Source of the DNA: Sinohyriopsis cumingii
Taxonomy: Eukaryota > Mollusca > Bivalvia > Unionida > Unionidae
Direction: 5' to 3'
Length of the DNA stretch: 64,000 bases
Assembly (NCBI GenBank): GCA_028554795.2
Contig: CM068842.1
Span: 22,850,590 to 22,914,589 of the forward strand
Below are positions 48,257 through 60,273 of this stretch, piece by piece. The number at the start of each line of letters is the position of its first letter. The stretch's first letter is position 1. The translations under genes were made by a program, and so were the position numbers. The notes under the pieces are model-generated. The model was not told the origin of the DNA. It worked only from the letters and a program-made list of their open reading frames with translations, and did no database searches.

Positions 48257-49191
48257 TATTATGTATATTTGATTTACTTATATCTGATTTAATATGTATT
48301 TATTTCAATTTAATTGTTTATCAGTTTAAATTTTCTTTTTTACAGGCTAATGTAATGTAAATTTATTCACTAGAGATGATACTTTTTTCAGAAAATAGGT
48401 TGACCTTTACTGTTAGTTTATAAACACGAGATGTTGATCTAAATCCTGACCTTGTTTCAAAATTTGTAGCAACCATCATAAACAAGTTCTATTTTATTTT
48501 AAAATGATAGGTTGTTGTCAAGGTCATGATATTGCATCTCCAAGATGTAACCATTTTTTGTTTTTGTTTCTTAGAGTAAAACGATTGGTTTTTGTCAGGG
48601 TCACAGTGGGTAGATGTGATCTTTAACAAGTATTTGGCTTCTATAACCTTCGAGAAGATGATCACGTCACCCCTTGTTTACATTTTTGAAGACCATGTAG
48701 CCTCTATTTTGGAAAATTATTCTCAGTAGAAGCTGGGCTGTTAAATTGGAAGTTGTATGTTGTGCTGTTTAGAGTTATTTCAAATTACTTGGATTCAAGA
48801 GAATTAATTCTGTTATTTTTCTGGAAAATACGTGTGCTCATGTAAACTTCTTGAACAAGGACAGCTTTTTATAAAAATGTATTCAGCTATCAGAAACCGG
48901 AGTGATAATTCTTGTTTCTACAAGGAACTGTACTCTACAACACTACATATTGCAGCATATGTCATGGTCTTCCCTCTTGGATTCTTTGTCGGGATTCGAA
49001 TGTGAAATCAGTAAAACATTTTGTTATTAGGACTCCTATAATTTTATTCTTGGATTATTTTGGATTTGATTCTATAAAACCATAAGTTCATATTTTATTT
49101 ATTTTTACAAAAAATTTCTAGGGAAATAAGTTACTGTATTTTTTTCAAAGCTTGTGTTACTGTGTATTCGAGCTTAACATGTGACATAAGA
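48257..49191 (+). repeat. 3' LTR of the Gmr1-like element
   Basis: Collinear with the 5' LTR along its length and ending AACATGTGACATAAGA. It directly follows the purine tract ATGGGGGAAG. Confidence 0.9.
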
Positions 49192-50756
49192 CTTCGAAAC
49201 ATTAAAAAGTATGCTGGTGAACAGATTGCAATTAACATCAATACATGCAGTTTGTCTGCAAAATTACTCTATAACTTTAGACTTTTTGTGCATTTATTGA
49301 CAATAGAACTTAATGTATTTCTAAAACTGGAATTACTACACAATATATTGTAAAGGAACATAAAAAGAGACAAACAATGAGGACCAAAAATACTGATTTG
49401 GACCAACATTAACAAAGTGAGACTAAACCCATATGAAGTAAGTACCAATCACAATTAACAAAAATTACAGTATATTAATCATTAAAAGAGACATCACATG
49501 ATATTATACTACTTACATTGTTCTGTATTGTACTAATAGTGACCCTGCAAGTCCTGTATATTTTCATATATGTATTCAGTTTTATTCCCATGTTATTAGC
49601 CATTAATGAAGACATAGTAACAGTGAAAGCTAGTCCTAATGCTGAGACTTGTGGTAATTATTTTGGTTTGAACCATACAATATATACCTTTTATAACAAC
49701 CAGAATTTATTGTATACTTGATCTACCTGACTTTCTGACTTGTTTGTGATAATTTGCAATATAATTTTTGGTAACCAAGTTTTCTGGCTTAAAATCAGCT
49801 TCCTGTTGAGATACTTGAGCTAAAGATGATCATGGTAGGCTTCTTGCCCTGGTCAGGGCTTTATGGTTGTATTTGACTTCCTAAAGGGAGAAGGAAGAGT
49901 CAGCAGCATCACTTCAGTCTTAAGGTTTCATCTGATATTTGGCAACCAGTATTTCCAGATTGATTGTTCTCGATGTCAGGTGAGCTTGTTAGTCGCTGTC
50001 AGGGAGGGACCTCTCTTTCATGTGAATTAAAGTTGGTCTGACTCCTTAGTCACAGCCAACAGAATACCATCCTTTTTACTTGGACCAAGAGTACAGGTTA
50101 TCATTAGTGGGGGTGAAAGATGTGAATCTTTGCAGTAGTAAGCATTACACAATAAAAATTAGTTTACCCAACTCACCTACTTTTTAGTAGCAGCAATACC
50201 TATATGTTACCATAGAATTGCCGAATTTACTGGTTTGGATGAAGATTGACAGCCTCAACAAATTTGGTATAGAAAATTACTGTACTTACCCTTACGACAG
50301 AAGTTTTCAATACTGTAAGCTGTTTGAAGGTTGGACCACATGCTATGCCATTATTCTAGGGCCTAAAGGAAAAAAAATGATTTCGCTCCAATGCATCAAT
50401 GATCAAAGATAAAAGGAGAAAGCAGATAATTCTATTTCATAATAAGAGCAGCACGTATAAAGCAGTAGTGTTAACTTGATAGGAGTCATTTTCTTTTCAA
50501 TCCTATCCTCCAATAAAATTGTAGCAGGAAATAATTAGGTTAGTCTAGGGACTAAGGGTTTCCGGATGAGGGGTGCAGTGCAGTAGTAGCAGGTATTTAG
50601 TGCATTATTACAGTTTTATCCCCTCCCCCATCAACAATATGGTGTCTTGAAATAAAGAAAATATTAAAAACTGAATATAGTGAATTTTCTTAAGTTCTTT
50701 AAGAATTGTTTTATTTGTGGTAGGTATGAACCTTTACTTTTAGAACCATGCAAGCA
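49192..50756. other. No gene seen (intronic)
   Basis: Short frames of 63-67 codons lack domains. Some GC-richer sequence at 49800-50110 could be an old repeat, but I cannot name it. Confidence 0.5.
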
Positions 50757-52680
50757 AATATTTTTATCGGTCCGATTAAGTCCATCGCGACGCGTCAAAA
50801 TGGTTCATCAATAAGGGGGGTACTCCCCATGGGGACAGGTCGATGATCTGTTTTCTGTGCCATTCTCTGACACTTCTCACTGGAGAGACAGAACCGCTTG
50901 ACATCTCCCTGGACCCCCGGCCAGTAGAATTCGTTGACAAGATGGCCACGTGTCTTGGCAATTCCCATGTGTCCTCCCATGAGACTTTCATGCGCGAGTT
51001 TCAACACTTCACCTCGCTTCTCTTGTGGCACGGCGACTTGCTTGAAGTGTTTGTTGCCTTTCCTGGCATGGCGATACAAGATCCCTTTCTTGTATGCGAA
51101 CTTCACTGTGCCATTCGGAGTTTCTTTCTCCGTTCCTTCTGCAGCGTATTTGTGCAACTGTGCCAGAGTTGCGTCTTCCTGCTGCAGCTTCCTCAATTCA
51201 GCCGGAAGAACGTTACTGACTGGTGTTGACGTAACTTCTATCGGCATCACTTTCGTCTGTGGACTCTTGGACCTGCTTTCCACAGCACTCACCGGCATTG
51301 GTGTGCAGGTTTCGGGGTTTGATTGTGGCAACACATAACGACATCCCAGTATGACGTCATGTGATAATCCAGCCAAGCACGCAGCTTCATTTTTCCCCTT
51401 CACTTACAGTGAATCGAGGTCAATGACAGCCACTGGCAATGAGTCATGCACACTGTTCGCATACTGTACTTCAATTACCTTCCCTGTGTAATCCTCAGGC
51501 TTCACGTATTTCTTGTCGACAAGGGCTGGAACGCTACACCCAGTGTGATACAAGATGGTGGCACCTTCTCCATTGACAGTAGCAGACGCAAGGTTTGCTG
51601 GTTTACAGCTTGCTCCGGCTCCCACTCCTTCCTAGCGACGGCATTCACCTGGGTCTGCCTGCCCTTGGGACAGTCTCTGGCAAAATGCCCTGGGTGCTTG
51701 CATTTGTAACACGTCGGCGGCCCTTGCCGACCTGCAAGAACCGTTCTCGTGGGTGAGGCCTGTCCTGGTCTATGGGTGGCATCCTTGCCTGCGGATCCCC
51801 CTCTAACCTTCCCGTCGCCCTGACGGTTACGGACAGTCGGCTCTCCCTCACCCACCCGGCACAACTCAGTGGGTTGGGGTCAGTCCGCACACCCGGAACT
51901 TCCACTCATCGAGTGTGCCTGCTCGTATCTCTCCGCCATGCTGGAAATCTCTTCGAGCGTCCGGTGTTCTCTCTCTGCTAGAAAGACTGTCATCTCGCGA
52001 TGGTAAGTACACAGGACATGCTCCTTGAGTATGACCTCGCGTAGCCCATCGTACGATCGTTCAACGTCAGCCATCTTCATCCACTTCTCAAATAACCCTC
52101 GAACACAGGTGTGGAATTGAGGGTGGGTTTCCGTTGTCTTTTTCGTCAAATCCCGATAAAGTTTACGGTACGTTTCGGCGGTCAGCCGATAATGGCAAAG
52201 GAGGGCCTTCTTGAGCGTGTCGTAGTTGTGCACCTTGCAGAAAGGCTGAGATGTTAATCGCCCAATGCTGCGAGGGAATTTTATGAGCGCCCGCGAGTTT
52301 CTTAAATTGCACGAAGAAATCGTCAATGGACTCTTCTTTGTCATTGAACCGTGGCATACTTATCTGTACCATTCGGTGATCGATAAATGGTTGTACGCTT
52401 CCTCCAGGAATCGTACTGGGGTCGTCCCTATCGGTGTCCCTAGCTGCTAACCTTACCTTCTCCATTTCGAGAGCGTGAGCGAGTCTGGCCTGCTCTGTCT
52501 GTGTTTCTCTGTCCGCTGATATCTTGGCCAGCTCCAGCTCTCTGTCTGCTGCTTTTTCTACCTTCCATTCCTTAATTCTTTCCTCTATAAATGCTGCGAG
52601 GTGATCTCCCTCATACCCAAGATCCTCCGAGCCCATGGCACGGTACTCCTTAATCATCTGTCTTTCTGTAGCCATTTTAT
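50757..52680 (-). mobile_element. Second Ty3/Gypsy fossil, gag-protease-integrase, truncated
   Basis: Read right to left, a gag start at 52675 (a charged helical region, then SMPRFNDKEESIDDFFVQFK) leads to a capsid-like part (52344-51880), a zinc knuckle CYKCKHPGHFARDC (about 51710), a protease-like stretch (51625-51404) and an integrase zinc-binding region (HESLMGGHMGIAKTR, NEFYWPGVQGDVKRFC), stopping just inside the integrase core at about 50757. Integrase again follows protease with no RT between, which agrees with the Gmr1-type order. It is of another lineage than the 42537 element, since sequence and GC content differ. It has a few breaks, and RT and the 3' end are missing. Confidence 0.82.
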
Positions 52681-53698
52681 GATGATACTAACAGTAAGTG
52701 ATACCTTGTCTCGACTCACTAACAATTGACAGATGTTACACGTTTCTAAAAAATATTTACCTGTTAACACCACTAACTTCGCTCAGGTAAGATAATTTGC
52801 TCGATATTTGCTTCAAAATTACTGCAAGTGATTAAAAATCTACCAAGCATGCAAATATCAAAATATAGCATACACAAGATGAAAAATCATAAAAATTCTA
52901 AATACACAGGATGGAAAATATCTGACACTGTTCACTAATACTTCCTAACAAATAAAACTTTAGGTTGTTAAGATGATATTTTTGTCTAATTCATATCCAG
53001 GACGAAACGCCCACTTTGGCGTTCTATGACGCTATGCTATGAGTTAGGGTGGGGTGCTTCCAATATTTTATTTAATTTACTATGGAACTCCCACCCTGGC
53101 TCGTTTTTATAGGAAGTGAAATTAGTGATAGAGAGATGTAAAGCTCCGAGCACCCAGTCAGCAATGCCGACAATTAAATTATTAAGAACACAAAGGTGAA
53201 ATTCAAAAGAATAACAATTTAATACAATTTAAACGATATTAATTTCTCAACCAATCTTCTTCCTCTTGACCAAGTAACAACCTATTTCATCACGTGATTA
53301 TAGTGTGAGATGGCTTTCCACTGTACTTGGTTTCTACTCATCTGTGTTCTACTCTGCCAATTCCTTTCCGCCTTCCAGAGTTTTCTCCGTACTACGATTA
53401 TTCCTATACTCTTCCCCTTCTTGTCTCCTTTTCTCCTCCTCCTCCTGTCTCTCTTTCTAGCAACTAGGCTTGTTATCTGCCTCCTGCATTGTTCTATCCT
53501 GTCTCCCCTCTCTGAGACTCGGGACTTACTACGCAGTAGTTCTGTCCCCAGAAGCTTCAGTCATCAGATAAAGGCTATCTCCATCTTCGGTCATGCATTC
53601 GTGCACATCGAAAAACCCACACGTTCTTATAGAAAACAACGATGCAATAAAGAGCGGTATCCTACTTATCATACAGGCATCACTAAATTGCGTCACAT
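52681..53698. other. Leader of the second fossil and unassigned flank
   Basis: On the minus strand TGGGCGTTTCGTCCTGGAT (53013-52995) resembles a tRNA-Pro-type primer site, about 320 bases ahead of the gag start, so the 5' LTR might lie to its right. I cannot delimit that LTR. The long pyrimidine-rich frame at 53310-53831 runs into an AT microsatellite and is not credible as a gene. Confidence 0.4.

Positions 53699-53734
<36 letters not shown>
53699..53734. repeat. (AT)n microsatellite
   Basis: About 18 AT dinucleotides. Confidence 0.95.
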
Positions 53735-53736
<2 letters not shown>

Positions 53737-55208
53737 TCATTATTCTGAACTATATCACAACAATCAGACACATTTCTGTACATTACACTCCCACAAGTGT
53801 ACACAAATATTCAAATATCCATATTATTTAATTTTACACACTGCAGCCATTTCCAAAGTTACAATTCAATTCAACAGTTGCAAAATCTAGAACATCACAT
53901 GAATAAATACACTAGTTTACTACGAAGTAACCAAATAGCGAATTACAATATTAATTCTGATGAGCTAGCAATCTACATAATCATAGCTCATTTCTCAAGT
54001 ACGCATGTGAATTAAACAATACAAAGGTAATTCTTTGTACTAACGATTCTAGCAAGTAAATATACATACTGCACATAATTACAATTACAATGCCTTAACA
54101 TTCTGCAACAATCGAGCAAATAACTCACTGACCTTTACGAATCTTTCTGTCCTTAGAATGTACTAAGGGTTTTCCCGCTAGTTCACGACTGGCTTCCTCT
54201 GTGTAATTGCTGCTTGACCAGTACGATGGCTTATAATCACTAATTCGTTACCAGCCCAAATGACTGTTAAATTCTGGTTCGAATTGATGGCCCCACCCTT
54301 CCACAGTTTCAATTGGATGTCAATTCTACGCCAGTCGGTCCAGCTGAACAGATGAGCCTCAGGCCATCTGTCAATGCGGGGAGATTTACAACAGCAACAA
54401 GAGTCCTTTGTTCTAGAACAAAGCTTCCATTGTCTAAATGTGAGTTTTGACACCCAACGAAGCGGGGCTGTTGTACAAACATGAATCGCTACGATAGCCA
54501 TAGGGTCTACATATACACATGGCTGCTAACCCATTCCTTTGCTCCTGACTTATATAATCACGGGCAGGCAAACATGACATATATATAGAAATATTATTCC
54601 AGGTTTGAATTCAATATAAATTCCAGTGAATATCTCTCTCCAAGAATTTTGTCAGAACACTTTCTATTTCCAGAGAAAATAATCACTTGAATTCAATAAT
54701 CTGAAGAAAATAAAATTCAGCCTGAATGGTCACAACATAATACAACTTGAAAGTGTTAGATGTTAAATCACGAATGACCAAGTCCTCACAATCACAAGAT
54801 AATTTAGTTCACTGCTTGACCTCAGGTCATATTTGCATTTTCTATATAAAAAAAATCCATTACCCTAATGGAAAAAAAAACTTCTACAATGATCTAATGA
54901 GCCTTGTTTATTTACAACACAATAGCCTATAAAATTCACTCTGGAATTTTCAAAACCCTGACCCTGATGAACATATTTACCACTTCTTGTTTACCTGAAT
55001 TATAATTCTGTTAAAAAGCTGATACACATAGAGAATAATGAAGGTATTATTAGTTGTTTACATAAATGAAATTTTAAAAAAAATAAAAAGTCAATCAGGT
55101 CAAGCAGAAATGGACTCAGTTTTGGACAAGGTCAAGTCCAGCAAACAATGTTACACCAGAGTAATGAAATAATGAAATAAAAACATTTAAAAACTAAAAC
55201 AGTTAAAT

Positions 55209-55211
<3 letters not shown>
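53735..55211. other. No gene seen; possible LTR or flank of the minus-strand fossil
   Basis: 54170-54540 is GC-richer than its surroundings and could belong to the 5' LTR of the 50757-52680 element, but no second LTR copy is available for comparison. The remainder is plain AT-rich DNA. Confidence 0.4.

Positions 55212-55280
<69 letters not shown>
55212..55280. repeat. (AT)n microsatellite
   Basis: About 34 AT dinucleotides. Confidence 0.97.
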
Positions 55281-55282
<2 letters not shown>

Positions 55283-55699
55283 CATATCATAGGTTTACAG
55301 TACCAAAGCATATTTAACTTTCTGGAAAACCACCCAAATAAAGGATTTCTTAGTAATTTGTGTGTCTGCAGATTAAACTATTTGAATGGTGTTAAATTTA
55401 TAACTTATAAACCTCAACAAAATCATATATATCAAAAAACTTGTCTGATCAATTAGAATGTAAAATAAAAATTGTACCTTTATATGATCAACTGTTAGCA
55501 TGGCTGTTGTTACTAAAAGTGGTAAAACGGATAAACAGTGTCTTGTGGAAACGCTTTAGTGAAATTAACCAAATTTCACAGCAAGCATTTAAGCATCAAG
55601 ACCATCACATCTTGTAAAAAGGATGCTGATTGACTCTACAGCTAAAAATAGAACAGAAAATCCTTTAAATTCCATCTTTATGAAACCCACTCAGAAGAG

Positions 55700-56130
55700 T
55701 TGGACCATATTTAAACCTTCCTTTAAGGGTCAGTAGGTCAGAGATCAAGTTCACATTCACTTGCTATTTACACACAATTAGTTTCAGTCAAGACTACATA
55801 TTGTTACAGAACTTTAGGAATGACCTGCACTTGCTATAAGAAACAAACTGATGGATGAAGCAAAAAGGCCAAAGGTTAAGATCACTGATGAAAAGAAAGA
55901 CAACATATGTTTATCTAAATTTTTGAACATGGATTATTGCATTTGGACAGTAGAAGAAAATTATTAATTTAGGGTCAGAAGGTCAAAGTTATATTGTTTC
56001 AGAGAAGTGGTTTCAACTGAGTAAAACTACTGTATAGTTCTAGATTAAATGACTAAACTCCATTTGTTTGGGGTTATAAGGACTCTCAGATTTTGGGGCT
56101 AAAGGGTTAATGGTCAAAGTCATAGTAAGT
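55700..56130. repeat. Diverged AGGTCA-bearing modules, same type as 18600-19850
   Basis: The phrases GGTCAGTAGGTCAGAGATCA, AATGACCTGCACTTGCTATA and GGGTCAGAAGGTCAAAG recur with a spacing of about 110-180 bases, in the same order as in the 18600-19850 array. Confidence 0.55.
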
Positions 56131-56344
56131 GGGTCCACAAACCAGGTCACTGCTACATGGGGAGGGAAATAGATTTTTGTAAAATAACACTGCTTGCATA
56201 CCACATAATTTTAAAAATTTACATTATTGCTTTTATTCTACATCATTTTTAAGGAAATATATATATGTATTCCGAAGAACAAAAGCAACATATTATTTTT
56301 TAAGGTTAAAAGGACAGGTCCAGTATTACTATGACATATCAATA

Positions 56345-57285
56345 AAGGCTGTCCATAGTCATACAATCACATACCTTGCTAAGGTCTAAACATAGAACTA
56401 TCAAACACAGGGTGGGACTATAATGCACTATGCTTTCCATAGTCATGCATACCCTGATAAGGTCTAAACACAGAACTATCAAACACAGGGTGGGAATATA
56501 ATGCACTATGCTTGCCATAGTCATTCATACCCTGATAAGGTCCCTACACAGAACTATCAAACACAGGGTGGGACTATAATGTACTATGCTTGCCATAGTC
56601 TTTCATACCCTGATAAGGTCTAAACACAGAACTATCAAACACAGGGTGGGAATATAATGCACTATGCTTTCCATAGTCATTCATACCCTGATAAGGTCTA
56701 AACACAGAACTATCAAACACAGGGTGGGAATATAATGCACTATGCTTTCCATAGTCATACATACCCTGATAAGGTCCCTACACAGAACTATCAAACACAG
56801 GGTGGGACTATAATGTACTATGCTTGCCATAGTCATTCATACCCTGATAAGGTCTAAACACAGAGCTATCAAACACAGGGTGGGAATATAATGCACTATG
56901 CTTTCCATAGTCATAGATACCCTGATAAGGTCCCTACACAGAACTATCAAACACAGGGTGGGACTATAATGTACTATGCTTGCCATAGTCATTCATACCC
57001 TGATAAGGTCTAAACACAGAACTATCAAACACAGGGTGGGAATATAATGCACTATGCTTTCCATAGTCATACATACCCTGATAAGGTCCCTACACAGAAC
57101 TATCAAACACAGGGTGGGACTATAATGTAATATGCTTGCCATAGTCATTCATACCCTGATAAGGTCTAAACACAGAACTATCAAACACAGGGTGGGAATA
57201 TAATGCACTATGCTTTCCATAGTCATACACACCTTGCTAAGGTCTAAACACAGAACTATCAAACACAGGGTGGGAATATAATGTA
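56345..57285. repeat. 78-bp satellite, 12 units, partly dimeric
   Basis: The phrase TCAAACACAGGGTGGGA recurs every 78 bases (56401, 56479, 56557 and so on). Two unit types are seen. A has GGTCTAAACACAG, GGGAATATAATGCACTATGC and TTTCC. B has GGTCCCTACACAG, GGGACTATAATGTACTATGC and TTGCC. From about 56700 rightward they alternate A-B-A-B, giving a 156-bp higher-order repeat. Because 78 is divisible by 3, minus-strand frames stay open by chance. The array ends about 230 bases before the next host exon. Confidence 0.95.
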
Positions 57286-57518
57286 CTGTTTATGGTACTT
57301 TTGTCATCTCTACCAATGCATGTTGTCAGGTGAAATTTTGATGCAACTAATATGATCCAGCATTTTTTACAGTCACCATCACTTTTAAAGTGAATATGCA
57401 ACATTGTGCTTTAGATGTTATGACAGTATGATATACTGTATGATTATAAAGTCTAGATTTATTACCATTTGATCATAAATAAAAAAAAAATTCATATGGA
57501 TTTCAAATTCATATTCAG

Positions 57519-57749
57519 CTCAAGAAAGAGGACATCGATATTAATTTTCGAGAAAATGAAATTAGAGTACTACAAAAGATGGTGACTGACCAGGTTAGTG
57601 ACATCACCACAACGAAGGGAGAAATGGTATCTCTGCAAAAATCCCTGTCTGAGCTGACAGAAAAAGTGAGTGATAGCAAGACAGAAACCACTGGAAAAGT
57701 GGATGCTGTGGAGGCAGATATGAAAGAAATTAGGAAATCTCTGGAAGAG
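57519..57749 (+). CDS. CXorf38-like gene, first coiled-coil exon
   Basis: The acceptor is CATATTCAG ending at 57518. The exon opens LKKEDIDINFRENEIRVLQK in phase 0, continuing the phase-0 donor at 37637. The donor is either GTTGGT at 57750 or GTAATA at 57759, and both keep phase 0 (77 or 80 codons). The content is a charged, heptad-like helix (SLQKSLSELTEKVSDSKTE, VDAVEADMKEIRKSLEE). Membership in the gene is inferred from strand, phase and the usual coiled-coil tail of such proteins. Other small exons could lie unseen in the 20-kb intron. Confidence 0.75.
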
Positions 57750-57779
57750 GTTGGTGCTGTAATAGAAAATTTATAAGAT

Positions 57780-58269
57780 ATTTAGTATGTTTTCCTTTGT
57801 AAATACTACACAATGCTCATCTGAGCAAAATGGAAACATTTTACCAGGATAAGAAATATTAATTTTTCCTTCTATTGGTAATACTTAATTCATAAGATTT
57901 TTAGAATATTTACTGACATAATTAATTTGCTACATATCACTCCAACTGCATTTATTATATACGAAAACTGACCCATCACCATCACCCTCAACAAATGACA
58001 GAAGGGTAAAATGTAATGTCAGTACATGAAATGGTAATCAAAACTGACCAAAGTAATATGTAATCTATAATAACCCATCGTGTTGACATGTATTCAAGCC
58101 TAATTGAACTCAGCATGTACATAAATATTTAATTTGAAATAGATATTTGAGACATAGGCATCTCCTTCATGGGAGTGACATCACTGTCATCATCAACAAT
58201 ATTAAAATCTTTTGTTAAAGATTTCTAAGTAAGATACAGTGGAGATGCATCAATACATGGATGCAGTTG
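57780..58269. other. Intron 3; nothing else before the solo LTR
   Basis: AT-rich, without repeat or frame of note. The AGTTG preceding the LTR (58265-58269) is its target-site duplication. Confidence 0.6.
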
Positions 58270-59279
58270 TGTTATGTATATTTGATTTCATTATATCTGA
58301 TTTACTATATAGTTATTTCAATTTGTTTGTTTGTCCGTTTTTAAAAAAAATTATTTTCATTACATGATATTGAAATGTAAATTTGTTTACTAGGTTGATA
58401 CTTTTTTTAGAAAATATGTTGACCATGACTGTTACCTTGTAAACACCAGGTGTTGATCTAAATCCTGACCTTTTTTCAGAATTTGTAGCAACCTTCATAA
58501 ACAAGTTCTGTTTTATTTTAAATGATTGGTTGTTTCCAAGGTCATGATGGGACTTTGTCTTTAAGACATAAACACTTTTTTTATTTTTTTTTTATTTGTT
58601 AGAGTAAAAATGATTGGTTTTCGTCAGGGTCACACTGGGTAAATGTGATCTGTAACAAGTACTTGCTTCTATAAACTTTCAGAAGATGATCACGTGACCC
58701 TTGTTTTTATTTTAGAAAGTCCATATAACCCAAGTTTTGGAGAATTAATCTCAGTAGAAGCTGGGCTGATAAACTGTTAGTTGTATGTTGTGCTGTTTGG
58801 AGTTATTTCAAATTACTTGGTTTGGACTTATTTCAAATTACTTGGATTCAAAAGGATTAATTCTGTTGTTTTTGTTTTGAAAATACACGTGCTCATGTAA
58901 TATTGTGGGACACAAGGACAGTTTTTTAATAAAAATGTATTCAGCCATCAGAATCCATAGTGATAATTCTTGTTTCTACAAGGAACTGTAAACTTCAACA
59001 CTACAGATTGAAGCATACGTCATCGTCTTCCATCTTGGATTCTTCATCGGGATTCAAACATGAAATCAGTAGAACATTTTGTTATGAGGACTACTAAAAT
59101 TTTATTCATGGATTATTCTTGGATTATTTTTGGATTTGATTCTATAAAACCGTAAATTCATATTTTTTCGTTTCTACAGAATTTTTTCAGGGAAATAAAT
59201 TATTTTATTTTTTCAAAGCTTGTTGTTTTCACTCTTTCTTGTGTTACTGTTCCTTTGAGCCTAAACAAGTGACATAAGA
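58270..59279 (+). mobile_element. Solo LTR of the Gmr1-like family
   Basis: Begins TGTTATGTATATTTGATTTC and ends AGTGACATAAGA. A perfect 5-bp target-site duplication AGTTG lies at 58265-58269 and 59280-59284. It is collinear with the LTRs at 42537 and 48257. A solo LTR arises by recombination between the two LTRs of a full element. The exact duplication shows the ends are correct and the insertion is independent of the full element. Confidence 0.93.
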
Positions 59280-59284
59280 AGTTG

Positions 59285-60273
59285 AGAGAGTTGGGCAGAA
59301 CACTTGTAAGTTGAGCTTTGACAATTAAATAAAAAAAATCGAACATTGGTTTGAAAAGTGTATAATCAACCATAAGCTATTTTAGCTCTCCTTTTTTTAA
59401 AAACTGTTCTGTTTCAACTTTTGTGGACAGAACGTTATATATTGCTGATTGCTGAAAAACTTAGTTCATGTAATTGGCATCACCAGAAGATGTGCATGCT
59501 AACCAGTCATTGTACTCACATATGTTTTTGAAGCATCTTGGACTTGGTTTCACTGAAGTTGCATCTGATTCCTGTATATGGCAAAATAATGAGAACTTAA
59601 CTAGTCCTGCAATTATTAATGGATTTCACTGAATGCTGTTTCATATCAATTGTAACTAGTTCTGCAATTATTAATAGATTTCATTGATTTATGATACATA
59701 TTACTGTAGCTAGTCCCATGGTTATTAATTGATTTCATTGACTCTTGTTACAAATCATTGTAACTAGTCCTGCAGGTAGTGATGGATTTTATTCATTTGT
59801 GGTACAAACGATGATCATCATATAAAGATGTGCATACAGACCACACCTTATGCTTTTATAATTATGTAAGAATAATTATGCAAGAGTTATTGCCCTTGCA
59901 GCTGGAGGCACTTGTCATACAGGTGTTTGCATTTCAGAGAGTATTATAGACTCCTTTCCATGACAGAGGTTAAGAGGATACAGGAGAGGTGACTACTGTA
60001 TATTTATGTGAACAATTTCCTTACCATATGTCTAGTTATTTATACCCACCAATGGTATGTTATAGTATATTATCTTTCTTTGTCTGCTATGAAGCAGTGA
60101 AGTATGCAGGATTCATTCAGTTGATGCAGTTGCTTTATTTGCCAACTGATGCATGTTTACTAAAATCCTAAATTAATTTTTAGAAGATTTATTATGATGA
60201 GAAAATGTTAAGTGATATACAGCATTAAATGAATTCTGGAATAGACAATATTAGAGGATATTTTCTCTTTCAG
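59285..60273. other. Remainder of intron 3
   Basis: Between 59560 and 59790 the phrase TAACTAGTCCTGCAATTATT / TTGATTTCATTGA recurs about four times in a loose repeat of about 60 bp. Nothing else is recognisable. Confidence 0.6.

Larger units (their letters stand above)
42537..49191 (+). mobile_element. Gmr1-like Ty3/Gypsy LTR retrotransposon, broken
   Basis: Two LTRs (42537-43496 and 48257-49191) flank a tRNA-Pro-type primer-binding site, a gag region, a protease, an integrase and then reverse transcriptase with RNase H, ending at a purine tract (ATGGGGGAAG) before the 3' LTR. Integrase upstream of RT is not the usual Ty3/Gypsy order but is the hallmark of Gmr1-type elements. The coding part is interrupted in many places (roughly ten or more), and the LTRs differ at about one base in ten over their first 80 bases, so the copy is old and dead. 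No exact target-site duplication was found. It sits in intron 2 of the CXorf38-like gene. Confidence 0.9.

Noticed and set aside
50843-52450. Several + strand frames of 60-134 codons
   Set aside because: They are antisense shadows of the minus-strand retroelement fossil.
53310-53831. 173-codon frame, hydrophobic then low-complexity
   Set aside because: It is driven by a pyrimidine-rich tract and an (AT)n run, with no recognisable family.
56339-56762. Minus-strand frames encoding a 26-residue repeated peptide
   Set aside because: The 78-bp period is divisible by 3, so frames stay open automatically. No start, splice or domain evidence supports a protein.
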